A stretch of DNA of 64,000 nucleotides from Yamagishiella unicocca. Its lineage: Eukaryota; Chlorophyta; Chlorophyceae; Chlamydomonadales; Volvocaceae. This document shows positions 23,332 to 34,800 of this stretch, in pieces (position 1 is the stretch's first letter; every line of letters starts with the position of its first letter). A program made the position numbers and the translations under genes. The notes under the pieces were generated by a model. It worked only from the letters and a program-made list of their open reading frames with translations. It did not search any database and was not told the origin of the DNA. The DNA lies in contig BDSL01000029.1 in the NCBI GenBank assembly GCA_003116995.1, positions 248,001-312,000 of the forward strand, in the 5' to 3' direction.

Positions 23332-24832
23332 ACTCTGCGATAAAGCTATAAGGCGATAAAGCTATGCGGCGGAAGCGTCGCTGGCGAGCGCCGCGCTGTA
23401 TTGGTGCTACCTCGGGGGGTGGCGAAGGAGGATTGCAGCGGCGTGCCGTGGCCGCTTTTCCCGCCTCTAGCGCAAAATTCTGATCCTGAAACTAAAAAGA
23501 ATTAAATCTGAAAGGAAAATCTGGCGCGCATGGTCGCGTAGCATTCTGGGCGCAAACTGTTAGGCCTTTCGGCAGCTAGTATGTACCTGAGTGGGATGTT
23601 AAATATTGAAGTGGGCGCGACGCGGCGCGTGACGTGGAGGCGTCAAGTGCGAAACATCAGTCGGATGCAGCCGATTTGAAGCTAGGCTTGGGGCTCGCTC
23701 TCGTATAGAGTTGCTCCCTGCCGGAAGCTTGATTGTCTATCCGTTTCAGTCGGTATTGAGGATGACAGGCTGGCTTTCTGTAGCCACTGCCGACGTGATT
23801 GCAGCTGGACTGCCCGGAGTGGGGAAGAGGGTTTGATCCAGTGAGGGAAGACCGATGGAATGGGGGAAGGCTGATCGGCCGCTGCACGGTATGTTTTTTC
23901 CATGACCATAGTATAGTTACTGCGTTGGGGCCCATCAGCACTTTGCTTTGGTTTCGACATCGCAGGAATGATAACTTAACTGGGACCGCTGGCCACCTAG
24001 TGCTGGACGCTTTGCGCTGGGTTTTGGCTTAATTGAGCGTCTCAGCCCAACTCAGCCGTCTGCGAGTGAGGAAAACTGTTTTGGAATCTGATTGACATGT
24101 GCGCCTTGACGGCAGCCCAACTTGGAACGGCGTGTTAGTCTAACACATATACAATTGCGCGTCCTACACGCGGCCCTGGCTGTGGGCATCGCTTTTGTTG
24201 CCATATGTAGCGCTGCGTGGTCCTGCGTGGCTTGGTTGTCTGCGGGAGCTCCCGCGTTACAGTCCGCCTGATCTTACCGTGGACTTATGCCGCTCAGTTT
24301 TACCAGCGGTAGTGCACGCAAGTGCGACTCCTTGGAGCGATATGCTTTCACAGTCTTGGTATTGGTGCCTGAGGCGGCAGGACGCCTCTGCAGCCTCTGC
24401 ACGGGCGGTGGGTTCGATTCGGCCAGCCGCGTGCATGGCGGAGTGAGGCGGAGTTGGCTTGCGACGGACGGCTGACACTGGCTGACAATGTATAGCCGGT
24501 CGCTGATCTAACTCGGAACTGTAACCCGGGTGCGCCCACCATCAAGGAACAACATCAGATGAGGTTAATACGCTCAGTACGAAAGCCCTTACGAGGTGGG
24601 CGCTATGCAGCGCTAAGTGGTCCGGGCTTAATCCCACCTATGTCGTGCTGCGATCCTGGTTGTCCACTTGCGGGAAAATTTTTCGCTTCCCGATGATTCT
24701 ACCTTTTGATGATGTGTTACACGTGACTGGGGGTGTAGCCCAGGTGGTAACAGACTAAACGAGCCGTGCGGCTCCTCGCCTCGCCAAACGTAAAACAGGC
24801 GTTTGTACACTCACCTTAGACAAGAAAAATAA
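23332..24832. other. Intergenic gap and LINE 3' flank
   Basis: No gene seen. The left part is the 3' flank of the ABCG gene; the first plus-strand TGTAA I find is near 24520. The right part, directly after the ORF2 stop on minus, should be the LINE 3' UTR. It contains a 6-bp stem with a 2-nt loop at 24761-24774 (GAGCCGTGCGGCTC). No poly-A tail or target-site duplication could be recognised, so the LINE 3' boundary is unknown. Confidence 0.5.
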
Positions 24833-27800
24833 CTATCGCCCAAAGGGTTCGACATTATTACGCGTAGCCCAGATTTGGTCCAATAGACTGGCCAACTTAA
24901 CCTGGTCGAAAGTGTGCATGATAGATCTCATATCCCCAACGGGTAATTGCATGTCCACTCTTAGGTTGGCATACGCAGGGCAAACACACAGTACATGCTG
25001 CTCATCTTCAATAGCGCCACTGGAGCAAATCCGACACAACCTCTGTTCCCTAGGCAACCCCTGAGCCCTGTTGGCCGCTATGGGCCAACAGCACATACGG
25101 AAGCGCATAAGACGTCGGTGCCGCTCAAAAGGCATGCAGGCCGACATGTGCGGCAGCCATGTGATGGGCGCACTGCGCTCAAAGGGTAGTCCCATCCAAT
25201 GCTTGTACTTCGACATATGGATGCCAGGCTGCTTCCCGTCTGAGGGGAAGGAGCACGGCGTTGCATCTAGCCTACCATGACTCCAACCTTCCATCAGCTT
25301 CTCACGCAGAGCCCCGATAAGAATGCTCGCTGGCAGCGGTTTAGACACCAGCCACGAAGCTTTCTCTCGCTCACTGAGGCCACTGGGCAAGCCGCTCCAA
25401 AGATCAACACCTAGTGCAGAGCAAAACCGTAGAAAGCCGGCGCCCCACCCACTATCGGCCGGCACAAGTAGAGCATCACATAGCTCCTCCAACAAGGCGG
25501 CGTGGCAGTGTGTCCCCGGCTGCTCCACAATGCGGTTGAAAAAGCCTAAGATCAACTTGAAAATGAAGTAATGCACAGGCAGCTGGGATAGCTCAGCAAA
25601 AAGCAACCGGTGCGAGGGGCGTGAGGCTCCTGCAGCCTGCCTCATAAACGTAATTTGCAGCCGAACGGCCGGATCCTTGAGGGTGGCTTCAAAAAGGCCA
25701 TTAGCAAGATTATTACTATCCCGGCGGCGGCTGCCTACCGGACCACCGTCCATAGCCTCCACTAAAGCATCAGGGCCCCACACCTCACACCCGTAGGTAA
25801 GGATAGACCTCACTCGAGCTTGAAAAGTGCGCATTCTGACGTCCGGGGCCCGAATTTTACGCCTGTCCAGCTTAGCTGCTAAGCTAAACATAGCTGCGCG
25901 CGCGGAGTCAAGTAGTGCATGTCGACACGTAGCAAACGGCAAACCGGGGCCGTATACGAGCCCCAGGTACTTCGCTTTATCAACAGCAGGAATGCTCTCC
26001 CCCTTAAGCCGCAACCGCTCACACTGGGCAGCCACCCGTGCCGCCTTGATTTCGCTGTGCGCAAACACCATTCGCTCACATTTTTTGACGTTCGCACGCA
26101 TCCCGAAAGCATCACAGAAAAAATCGACGTAACGGAGCAGCTCTCCCATACGCGCACACGACGTGGCCAGAAGGCTAATATCGTCCGCGTAGAACAGCAG
26201 CGAAACAGGAACACCCCCAAGCCGCGGGGCAGCATTCGGGTGTGAGGAATGGTCGCCCTCATCCTGCGCATCAATGTAATCGCCCAAAGCTTCTATAAAA
26301 AGTCCGAAGAGCTCCGTACTCAGCGGATCGCCCTGCTTGACGCCCTGCTCGGAGGTGAAAGTGTCACCAAGCGCCCCATCGACCTTCACCCGCATCGTGA
26401 CCTTCTCGTACGCTTTCTTTATTGCCTCAAGTAAATGGCCTTGAACACCTCGCTCCTCTAGACGCACCCATAGCACCTCCCTGGGTACTTTGTCGAAAGC
26501 CTTCTCAAAATCAATCTGCACAATAATAAGGGGAGATGCACCTGGCCGCTTGTGACGATCAGTAAGCACCCTTTTCACAAACAGGTGATGAACCGTACCG
26601 TACTTCGAGCGAAAACCTGCTTGACCACGGTGGCGCAGCCCTAACTCCTGTCCCGCCTTGATCAGCCGCTGCAACAACACTGCAGCATACAGCTTAGCTA
26701 GCGCGCCGCCAACAGCAATACCCCGATAATTGCCAGGCTCCCGGGGGTCGCCCTTCTTGAACACAGGCGTAACGAGAGTAGTAGTGAATTGCTCAGGGAA
26801 GTCCCCCGTGCAAAAAATGTGTTGTAGCAAAACCAGCAAGGTGGGAGCCAGACGATTCAGCTCGGCCTGCTCCGGCCTATCACCCTCCTGCCTCAGCCTG
26901 CGCGCGTACTTGTAGCACTCAGCGGGTACAGACTCGCTGCCTGGTGACTTCCCATTGGGCAGCCGCCGGATGGCACGCGAGACCTCTTCCAAAGTGAGCG
27001 GCTCGTTCAGAATGCCGGCCGCTTTCTCACGCCTATGCCTCACCACACCCAGGTCCACCCATGCAGCGTTCGGGTCACGCACGCGGGTATTGATAAACGC
27101 AAGAGCGCTATTCACTTCCGTGATGTTGTGCCCTCCCGCTCCCGCATTTAGCAGGCAGGAAAAGTGCTTCGTCCACACGCTCACATCGCTTATCACACAG
27201 GCCCCACGCGCACCATCCCCCAGCAGTCGCCATAACCGCTTGTGATCATTGCGGCATGCTCGCAAGAAGTCCCTCAGCAGGCTCTCCTCGTGCAGAGCGC
27301 GCGCCCTTCGCTTCTCCCGGTTGTAGATCCCTCTCGCCTCGCAGTAAGCATCCCAATTTGGCCCCTCCTTCCTGCCATTTGTATTGGCCCTATCGGCGAA
27401 CATGCGGTCCCTGGCGGTCTGGCAGTCGTTGTTCCACCAAGGACACTCGTGTGCCTCCAGGCGGGGCCGGGCCCCAAAAACACTCGTGAGAGCTTTGCCC
27501 AACACACGGCTCAACTGCTCAACCGCTACAGTACTGTTCATCTCGCCATTTGATAAGCGCTCCGCGACCGATTGCGTGGCCAAGAGTAAGGGCGCGTCGT
27601 CGGCAGTAAAGAGCTCCGCATACTTACGCCAATTAGCCACATCGAATGCGACTCGGCGTCTAGGCCCATCGACGCCCACCTTGCTCTCAAAACCAGCTAT
27701 CAATCCCTGCACCAGCATAGTGACAGGCCGGTGGTCACTAACCCTTACCCCGCTCTCAACCACTACCTCACCTACACGCATCCGAGCAAGCGAATGGAAA

Positions 27801-28624
27801 AGCCTAGGCGATGCGACAAAAAGATCAATCATGCTGCCACCCCCCTCCAGCGTGGGAAAGGTGAGGCGACCATTCAGATCCCCTGGTAAACGTCCGTTGC
27901 AGATAATCATCCCCGAGGATCGGCAGATATCCCCGAGATGCCGGCCGAAAACATTAGCAGTCCCGTCTTCACATTTTCGGTGCTCGGGGATCCCCTCGTA
28001 GTCAGCTGGCTGGGTCGTGGTCATTCCGCGCTCGGCAAGAGCCCCAAGCTGCATCAAATCAGGGAGGTCTGAAACATGAGCCGGGCTAACCCGCGCATTA
28101 AGGTCCCCAATAATAAGTACTTCATCAGAGGCAGCCTTCAGGTCCGCCAGGCCACGCTGGATGCGCCCAAAGGCGCACTCCGCAGCGTTTTCCTTGGCGG
28201 TCAGTGTGGCTCCTCCCCCCTCGTACACCCTGGAGTCCTCCGGCGCTAGGTAGCACGCCCCCAGAAGGAAGTCACCCTGATCCAGCTTAACGCGAAGCCA
28301 GACAATTTCTGCGCCAGCCTGTACCCGGTCGCGCCTCAGGAAGGTAACGCCCACAGAGAGCGAGCTACGCACGTACACAGCAACACCCCCGAAACTGCTC
28401 CTAAGGGCTGAAGGGCACCGATCGGCTCGGTGCAACGTGAAGCCAGGCAGTGCTACTTCCGAATCGTCTACGGTATCAGAGAGATGTGATTCACAGATGA
28501 CAAGTATGTCGTGCGCTCGACATAAAGCTTGCGCCGCACCATCGGCTAACTTACAACGCCCTTGCTTACGGAGCCCATGGACGTTCCAGAGCAAAAACCT
28601 GAGACCCGCACGGCTCGCTACGTC
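24833..28624 (-). CDS. LINE ORF2: AP endonuclease plus reverse transcriptase
   Basis: Replication protein of an L1-type non-LTR retrotransposon, nicking target DNA and copying its RNA in place. The frame runs uninterrupted for about 1,260 codons from just after the ORF1 stop. The N-terminal endonuclease shows LLWNVHGL, ICESHL, IIGDLNARVS, SMIDLFVASP and VSDHRPVT. The central reverse transcriptase shows FKKGDPREPGNYRGI, the catalytic aspartate of VQIDFEKAFDKVPREV, EQGVKQGDPLS and FYADDISLL (YADD codons at 26180-26191). The C-terminus has a Cys/His cluster, CRICSSGAIEDEQHVLCVC, typical of LINE ORF2 zinc knuckles. There is no ATG between the ORF1 stop and the endonuclease motifs, so translation start is a puzzle. 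All catalytic motifs look intact, suggesting a young copy. Confidence 0.95.
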   Translation of the reverse strand, partial: DVASRAGLRFLLWNVHGLRKQGRCKLADGAAQALCRAHDILVICESHLSDTVDDSEVALPGFTLHRADRCPSALRSSFGGVAVYVRSSLSVGVTFLRRDRVQAGAEIVWLRVKLDQGDFLLGACYLAPEDSRVYEGGGATLTAKENAAECAFGRIQRGLADLKAASDEVLIIGDLNARVSPAHVSDLPDLMQLGALAERGMTTTQPADYEGIPEHRKCEDGTANVFGRHLGDICRSSGMIICNGRLPGDLNGRLTFPTLEGGGSMIDLFVASPRLFHSLARMRVGEVVVESGVRVSDHRPVTMLVQGLIAGFESKVGVDGPRRRVAFDVANWRKYAELFTADDAPLLLATQSVAERLSNGEMNSTVAVEQLSRVLGKALTSVFGARPRLEAHECPWWNNDCQTARDRMFADRANTNGRKEGPNWDAYCEARGIYNREKRRARALHEESLLRDFLRACRNDHKRLWRLLGDGARGACVISDVSVWTKHFSCLLNAGAGGHNITEVNSALAFINTRVRDPNAAWVDLGVVRHRREKAAGILNEPLTLEEVSRAIRRLPNGKSPGSESVPAECYKYARRLRQEGDRPEQAELNRLAPTLLVLLQHIFCTGDFPEQFTTTLVTPVFKKGDPREPGNYRGIAVGGALAKLYAAVLLQRLIKAGQELGLRHRGQAGFRSKYGTVHHLFVKRVLTDRHKRPGASPLIIVQIDFEKAFDKVPREVLWVRLEERGVQGHLLEAIKKAYEKVTMRVKVDGALGDTFTSEQGVKQGDPLSTELFGLFIEALGDYIDAQDEGDHSSHPNAAPRLGGVPVSLLFYADDISLLATSCARMGELLRYVDFFCDAFGMRANVKKCERMVFAHSEIKAARVAAQCERLRLKGESIPAVDKAKYLGLVYGPGLPFATCRHALLDSARAAMFSLAAKLDRRKIRAPDVRMRTFQARVRSILTYGCEVWGPDALVEAMDGGPVGSRRRDSNNLANGLFEATLKDPAVRLQITFMRQAAGASRPSHRLLFAELSQLPVHYFIFKLILGFFNRIVEQPGTHCHAALLEELCDALLVPADSGWGAGFLRFCSALGVDLWSGLPSGLSEREKASWLVSKPLPASILIGALREKLMEGWSHGRLDATPCSFPSDGKQPGIHMSKYKHWMGLPFERSAPITWLPHMSACMPFERHRRLMRFRMCCWPIAANRAQGLPREQRLCRICSSGAIEDEQHVLCVCPAYANLRVDMQLPVGDMRSIMHTFDQVKLASLLDQIWATRNNVEPFGR

Positions 28625-29899
28625 CTAGCGCTGCGTTATCAGACCGGTGTTGGCACCCGCTCCTGTTACAGCACGCCTCCAAGCTCCCCGCTGCGTGCGC
28701 TCGCTTTCCACTTCCATGCCACCGCCGCCTCCCTCACCCGCTGCATCTCTGCCGCTCCCGGAGCCCCCAGATCTACGCTGATCCTGGCTGCTCGTGCCCA
28801 GGTCTGGCTTCTTGTGGTCACGAATTCCGAGGCCGTACTTGAGAGCTGTGTTAGGCACATCGTTGTCCCTTTTGCCGGGGTTGGTTCGCGGCGGCGACTT
28901 GTTGCCATTGGCGCCCAGATCACTGCTGTGGCTACCTCCACTACCTTTAGCCCCGCCATGGCCGACGCTGCCGTTGTGGCCACGGCCTCCCGCGCGGTCG
29001 CTGTCGCCACCTGCACGTCCGCCACTCCGACCGGAGCCAACACCGCCGCTGCTGCGCTGCCTGTACCGGCGGTCACGGCCCTTCTGTTCCTGCCACGGAG
29101 CTTCCGGTTTTGCACCGCGGTTCTTGTCAGTCGCTTTCTCCCCGCCGTCGCTGCTGCTGCTGCCATACCCCTTGACGTCGGCCGCTGGGTACGCGCGAGA
29201 AAGGGAGCCGTCGGGCTGCCGCTCGCGAACGTACAGCACGGCCCCCAGCCTCCAGCATGGCACGAAACCCTCCTCCTTAAGGATGTCGAAACGCTTGTTC
29301 AAGTTGTTGCGCTCCGCGATCCCATTCTCCGTCAGGTTGTCCCTGAGGGCAATCCCCGTGACCTTCATGAGGTCGTAGCTTCGGCTCAGAATAGCGTCGC
29401 GCATGCTAGCTGCGATTCCCAGCTGTACCGCTAGTTTGCCTGACTTGAGCTTAAAGCCTCGCGCGTATGTAAAGCCAATCCAATCCTCGCTTTTGCTGTT
29501 CAGGAAGTGTTTGACAGCCTTGCGTACGCTCGTTGGCGTTGCGTCCTCCTTGTCGGTTACAGCCATGATCGAGTCCAGGCAGTAGAAGCCATTTGACGAA
29601 ATCATCCGGCCATCCTTCACCAAAGAAGGCTGTCCTTGTATCTCCGTCAGCTCGGACTGGGCCATGCACACTGCCTCGTGGAGCTCGTCCATTGAACGCT
29701 GTAAGGGCGCTACCTCCTCCTGCACCTGTTCTTTCACAAGCGGTTTCATGCTCGCAAGGACCGCGCTTGCCACTTTCTCAGAAAGCTGGTCTATCCGATC
29801 GTTTGTCTCCTTCCCCTGGTGCTCTATCTTCGCAGCCAACTTCTCCAAGAATTTCATGTAATCTTCCTGCACCTTATTGGCACTGGGATCTCGTGCCAT
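28625..29899 (-). CDS. LINE ORF1: RNA-binding nucleocapsid-like protein
   Basis: A 424-residue protein starting with ATG at 29899. The N-terminal 100 residues are charged and heptad-like (FLEKLAAKIEHQGKETNDRI onward), as expected for a coiled-coil trimerisation region. Residues 120-235 resemble the RNA-binding core and C-terminal domain of L1 ORF1p, especially RDNLTENGIAERNNL and KEEGFVPCWRLGAVLYV. The last 170 residues are Gly/Arg/Ser-rich and basic, suited to RNA binding. It ends with a single TAG at 28625-28627, and ORF2 continues in the same frame. It probably coats the element RNA in the ribonucleoprotein particle. Confidence 0.88.
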   Translation of the reverse strand: MARDPSANKVQEDYMKFLEKLAAKIEHQGKETNDRIDQLSEKVASAVLASMKPLVKEQVQEEVAPLQRSMDELHEAVCMAQSELTEIQGQPSLVKDGRMISSNGFYCLDSIMAVTDKEDATPTSVRKAVKHFLNSKSEDWIGFTYARGFKLKSGKLAVQLGIAASMRDAILSRSYDLMKVTGIALRDNLTENGIAERNNLNKRFDILKEEGFVPCWRLGAVLYVRERQPDGSLSRAYPAADVKGYGSSSSDGGEKATDKNRGAKPEAPWQEQKGRDRRYRQRSSGGVGSGRSGGRAGGDSDRAGGRGHNGSVGHGGAKGSGGSHSSDLGANGNKSPPRTNPGKRDNDVPNTALKYGLGIRDHKKPDLGTSSQDQRRSGGSGSGRDAAGEGGGGGMEVESERTQRGAWRRAVTGAGANTGLITQR

Positions 29900-31839
29900 T
29901 ATGGCGTGACTGCCGCTATGGCGTGGTCGCCTCTAGCCTGCTAAGTCACTTGTCTTGGCCCCTTTGGGCTATTGGGCTATTGGGCTAATTGGGCTATTGG
30001 GCTAATTGGGTAGTTTCAACCGTCCCCAACTCTCTTTCACCATAATGGTGACAGAGCAGGCCTGGAACCCACTGCAACTGTTACTACTACTACCATGCAC
30101 GGATTGGAGATCTTCATTAGGTTCCACTCTTCATTGGGAGTCCTACTTTTTTTGTTGTCGTCTGCACAGCCCGAACAGTTAACATTATTAGATTCTGTTG
30201 AAAAGGCAAACATACAGTTTCGCTCGAGGTTTTGTGAGCTTTCGTTGGGCATGTAACACCCTACCAGCGAAAATTTGATGTTAACCTAGCATTGCCATAG
30301 TACAAGGACTCATGAGAGGCGATTCCTAGCAATACGTTTACAGCATGGGGGGCACCAAACTAGCTAGCCAACCCTTTGAAAAGAGTGTGTTGCGGATTTG
30401 GCACATATGCTCCGACTTGCAATCGGTGCTGAAACGGTACAAGCATGCAACGGGGCTTGCAACCTTTGCTGTTGTGCCAAATCACACGGGCTTTCGACCA
30501 GGCTCGCTTGTCTGCCACAGTCGCCCCAGCCTGACGCACGGGCACGCTTTCCGCATGCCAGCCACTGTCGCGCTTCCCATCGACCTAATTAAGGTGCGTG
30601 TGCTCCTTACCTCCGCCTTTAATCAAGTCCTCCTCTCATGTTACCTGTATTCCGTCCAGGTTCGCGGGTTGTCCAAATCTCTGCTGTCGGCTACCTGCAG
30701 CACACGCGCCGCAGCTGCCAACACATCGTTCTGAGTGCATAATCGGGCATTGCGCCTTCCCGCTGTATGTTGACCCACGTCATCATGCCATACTGATTCG
30801 TTCGAGCCCGTTAGGTTCAGACGAGCCAGGAGGCTCATGGACCGCGATCCAAAGGCCTTGTATTAAGGGGGAAAAGTGTACCCGGATACTATGCAGCTTA
30901 GTACCAGTGATCGCTGCTTAGTACCAGTGATCGCTGCTACCGGTAGTTCCCTTACACACATTTAGTGACGCTGGGCTGTCCAGCGACGAACCAAAAGTGT
31001 GTAAAGGCGGACTGTTTCCAAAAGTTGGTGGGCTTGTCATCCCATTTGATTCGTTTGGCAAACACCCTCTGCATAAAACGTGCTTCAAGTAGATTACGTA
31101 AAATATATTGTAACTCAGCTGTACGAAGCGTACCTCCACTGCGGACCCGGTACGAAAACAACATTTCTTGTTAAGCACCTGGGTTATCCTTTATTAGCGT
31201 GGCCCTGCCATTTTATGCGAGGCAGGGTGTCGTGGGGCATCTGATGGCTATTATTGCTGACTCCTCTTACGGCGAAGTCTCCTTATGCCCCCCCCCTCTT
31301 GTCCCGAGCTTGCGGACGCTGTAACATCTTACTGTAATCCGATGTATCGAAAGATGCGGCTAGTTCATGCCAAAAATGCGTGTTTGCTCTGGTGATTATC
31401 GACCTTGGCGAATCGTTTCGACAGTACGATTGGTAAGTTGAGGCCTTCGAGTCAATTCGGTCACCTCAAAACCACTTTTCCGTTGACACTCATTAGGCAA
31501 AAACATTAACCTCTTTCAGGATTATTACATTCATATCAAATGATGGTACATTTGCATTCAGATTACACATAAGATATCAGTCGGCCACCAAGGATGTTTC
31601 TTTCGCTGCCTACTATACCGTATTTTTCAATTCTGGCAGAGACAAGACACTTTACGACCTTGTCCAGAAATTTGGAAAGTGGAGCAGTTTGAAAGCCCGT
31701 CACTGGTTTCCGGCGTCGCTTGAGGTTGCACAGGGCCGCAAGGCTTCCTACGTTTTAACCTGGTCCCTTGATGCAGCAAGTATACTATAGCTGGGACCGT
31801 CGTTGGGCACCTGAGTTACCCCAATGAGGCTTGGCCGCG
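29900..31839. other. Intergenic gap with LINE 5' flank and short tandem repeats
   Basis: No supported gene. It contains GGGCTATT/GGGCTAATT repeats at 29957-30012, possibly the LINE 5' end, and a perfect 20-bp tandem duplication at 30897-30936 (CTTAGTACCAGTGATCGCTG twice). The rest is AT-richer unique sequence up to the promoter of the giant surface-protein gene; no clear TATA box was identified just upstream of 31840. Confidence 0.5.
29957..30012. repeat. ATTGGGCTA short tandem repeat near the LINE 5' end
   Basis: Five to six units alternating GGGCTATT and GGGCTAATT, about 60 nt upstream (on minus) of the ORF1 start. It could be part of the LINE 5' UTR or flanking sequence. Confidence 0.8.
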
Positions 31840-34800
31840 ATGGAACATTGCAAGGCCCTTCGCGGTGCACCAATGCCGCTCTGGCTATTCATCCCGCTAT
31901 TGCTGCAAAGCTTACTGCTGTATCCAGCAGGATGCGCTAGGTTTGACCCCGCGGGCCCGAGCTCCAGGGGCCCGGGCACAGCTGACAGGCATTCACCGCA
32001 TAGAGACAACAAGGGTGATCTCGGCCTGGACGATGGCCTCGAAAATTCACCAGTCGATTTTGAGCTAATATCTTTACGCGACCAGCTCCAGCGACACGCC
32101 CGAACCGTGGGGCAGGGCTCGACTGCCACAGCGCCACCCGCTGACCTCCTGGACGGTGGCGCCCGACCCTGGCTAGATCGTGTGCCGGTGTCGGGGGCAA
32201 TCGCGGAATCTATGACCGCCTACGGTCCCAGCGTAGCGCCCAGCCCTAACAGCCCGCCGTCCGCCAGCCATGACGTCAGACCAGACGGCGCGTTCGCCAA
32301 TGGCGGCGCAATGGCCGACCAGACGGCGGAGTCATCGCGTACGACTCCGCACGGGCTGCACCATGGTGTGTCCCGCGCGGCGCACAGCAACCCTGTCAAC
32401 GGGCACTACGGACACCTGGAGGGGGGTGGGGAGGTGGACGACGCAAGCGACTGGGCGTGGCGCCGCCGCCGGCTCGAGACCACCCCCATACACTCGTACT
32501 GCCTTACGTCGCCAACTGGAGTCTGCTACCCCTGCCAGACGGGCTACGGGGAGGACCCTTGCGCGGTGGGGCCGAGGAGGGAGAGGTCGGGGATTGTGTG
32601 TGTTATTATTGTCTTGGCGGGATGTGAAATTTAGGGGGGGGGCTGGTGTTTCTCCCAGCAACACTGGGCGCTTTGTGTTGTCGACCATGTCCACCTGTAT
32701 GGGCCTAGACGAGGTGGCCACGGGAAGAGGAACCGTCGGGCCTCCCGACCCCACCCCCGAGGACCGGCCATGTCGACCGGGCGGGATGGTGCACAGCCTG
32801 CTATTGGCGCGCAGCCCCCCGCCCATCCTGTACCTGCATTGCTAACTGCTGCGACGACACGTGGTGCTCGTCCAACCGCCCTGCTCGCAGACCGACGACC
32901 TCTACTTCCTGGACACTGCCAAGTGCATCACACCGTGAGTGCGCCTCCGTGCAGCATCACGCCCACCTGGCCACCACACCGCTTCTGGTGCTGCTGCCGG
33001 TGCAGCGGGGGTCTGTGGGTGTAGCGGGGGTCTGTGGGTGCCGCGGGGGTCTGTGGGTGCAACGGGGGTCTGTGGGTGCGTGCATGGTCACGGTCGCGGC
33101 GGATGTGTCGCCGAGCACAGCAAGCAGAGGAGAGCTCGACGTAGCCGGGGTGATGTCTGTTTGGTCAACAAGCAGCGGCCTTCCTGCACAATTAGTCTCG
33201 AAGGAAAAGGCCGCCGGTCGGCAATTTGCGCGACGCCCACCTGGCGGCTGCCCTGGCTGTGCTGACGCCTTGTGGCCCTGAGTCCTGCAGCGGGTGGGAG
33301 GGTCGCTGCTCCTGCCGGGCCCGATGTGAAGGGACCGGGGGCTACATAAAATAACGGGGGGGGCGGACTGGCAGCCAGGGGAACAGCCGCGGGCGCCCGG
33401 CCGTCGGGTCACGTTGAGGCACCTCTCAACGGTGCTTCAACGTGACCCTGCCGGCCCTCATCGCAGTTCGTTCCCTGCCGCCCAGGGGGGCTAGGCCCAG
33501 CCCGCCTCTCTGCATGCTCACGGCTGACTAGAGTGCGTTGTCTACGTGGATAACTGTTAACTGTCCCCCGCACTTGCCGCTGCCATTGTTGGGGTTGGCT
33601 CGGAGGCTCACGTACATTCCATTTCTCGCTGCTTGCCCTGCTGTCACCCACTCCGTTACTGGTCGGCCGCCTCCCTCCGTGAACACAGGTTCTACTATTT
33701 TGGCAATGTTTCGGACGATAGCATCTGCGGAGATGAGGTACGGTAGCGCAGGGAGCGGGGACCGCTGGGAGGCGGGACCAGGGCGCATTGCCTTGCTGGA
33801 TTTCTTGCCGGGCCAGCCGCACCTAGCCTCTGCTGTTGGTGCCGTCTGCAACATTCCGACCCCAGAAACGCGCCCTGTAGCCATCCGACTCCAGGTTCGG
33901 TCTCGGTGCCCAGCCTGGAGCCCTCCTCCCGCCCCTCCACCCGCCCCTCCTCCCGCCCCTCCACCCGCCCCTCCACCCGCCCCTCCACCCGCCCCTCCAC
34001 CCGCCCCACCACCCGCCCCTCCACCCGCCCCTCCACCCGCCACTGCCCGCCTGCCCCACAGGTCCGACCCCGGAACATCGGAAAGCTGGACCTCCAGGTG
34101 TCCGTGAATTACGGCACCAGCCGCGTGCTGACCAAAGTGGGCCAGATGCTGGTGTTCATGCAGGTGAGGGAGGGCCGTCCAGGACTGGCTGGGGGAAACA
34201 CGGTGTGCGCATCCTCCACCCACGAACGCCCTTGACCTGCTGTGGCCCTACCCCTCGCCTCGCAGATCAGCGGGCTGCTGACGGTGTCTGTGCAGATGGA
34301 ATGCCCCTGGCTGGCGGTGGTGGACCCTACACGGTCCGGCGCGCGGCTGCGGTTGTCGCTCAGGCACCCGAACGGCACGACGTGGGTTCGCTGGATGAAC
34401 ACCACCACCTCGGGTAGGCTGGCGCGCGGGGCCCTGCCCCCGGGTGCGCGCGGGGCGGGAAGAGAGGAACGGAGGAGAGCAGCTGGCAGCTGGTGCCGGT
34501 ACCAAAATAACCTCGGTCGGGAAGGGATGCCGTGATAGGGGAGTCGTACGTTTTGAGGTTCGAGTACCAGGGGGAGGTGGTCGAGAGCGGGCCAGAAACG
34601 AGACCCTAAACCCCTAATGCGTCTGGAGCGCTGCATCGACGGCTCCAGAACTGCCTGCCGGCCCTGTGCTCCGTGCGACCTAACGTGAACCCGCCCGCTG
34701 CGCCTGCTGCTGTTGTTGTTGCTGCTGATGTTGGTGCTGCTGCAGGCTCTCAATACGTGAGCTGCGCGTCTTTCTCTGTCCAAATCAAGAACTTGAATCC

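Larger units (their letters stand above)
24833..29899 (-). mobile_element. L1-type non-LTR retrotransposon (minimum extent)
   Basis: Two-ORF LINE with a coiled-coil, RNA-binding ORF1 followed by an endonuclease/reverse-transcriptase ORF2 on minus. Coordinates cover the coding part only. The 5' UTR must lie above 29899, where a short ATTGGGCTA-type tandem repeat occurs at 29957-30012. The 3' UTR lies below 24833. Ends and target-site duplication were not identified. It lies between the ABCG gene and the giant surface-protein gene, not inside either. Confidence 0.93.

Noticed and set aside
24833..28594. Starting ORF2 at the TTG at 28594.
   Set aside because: The frame is open back to the ORF1 stop at 28625 and nothing singles out that TTG; the start is left undetermined.
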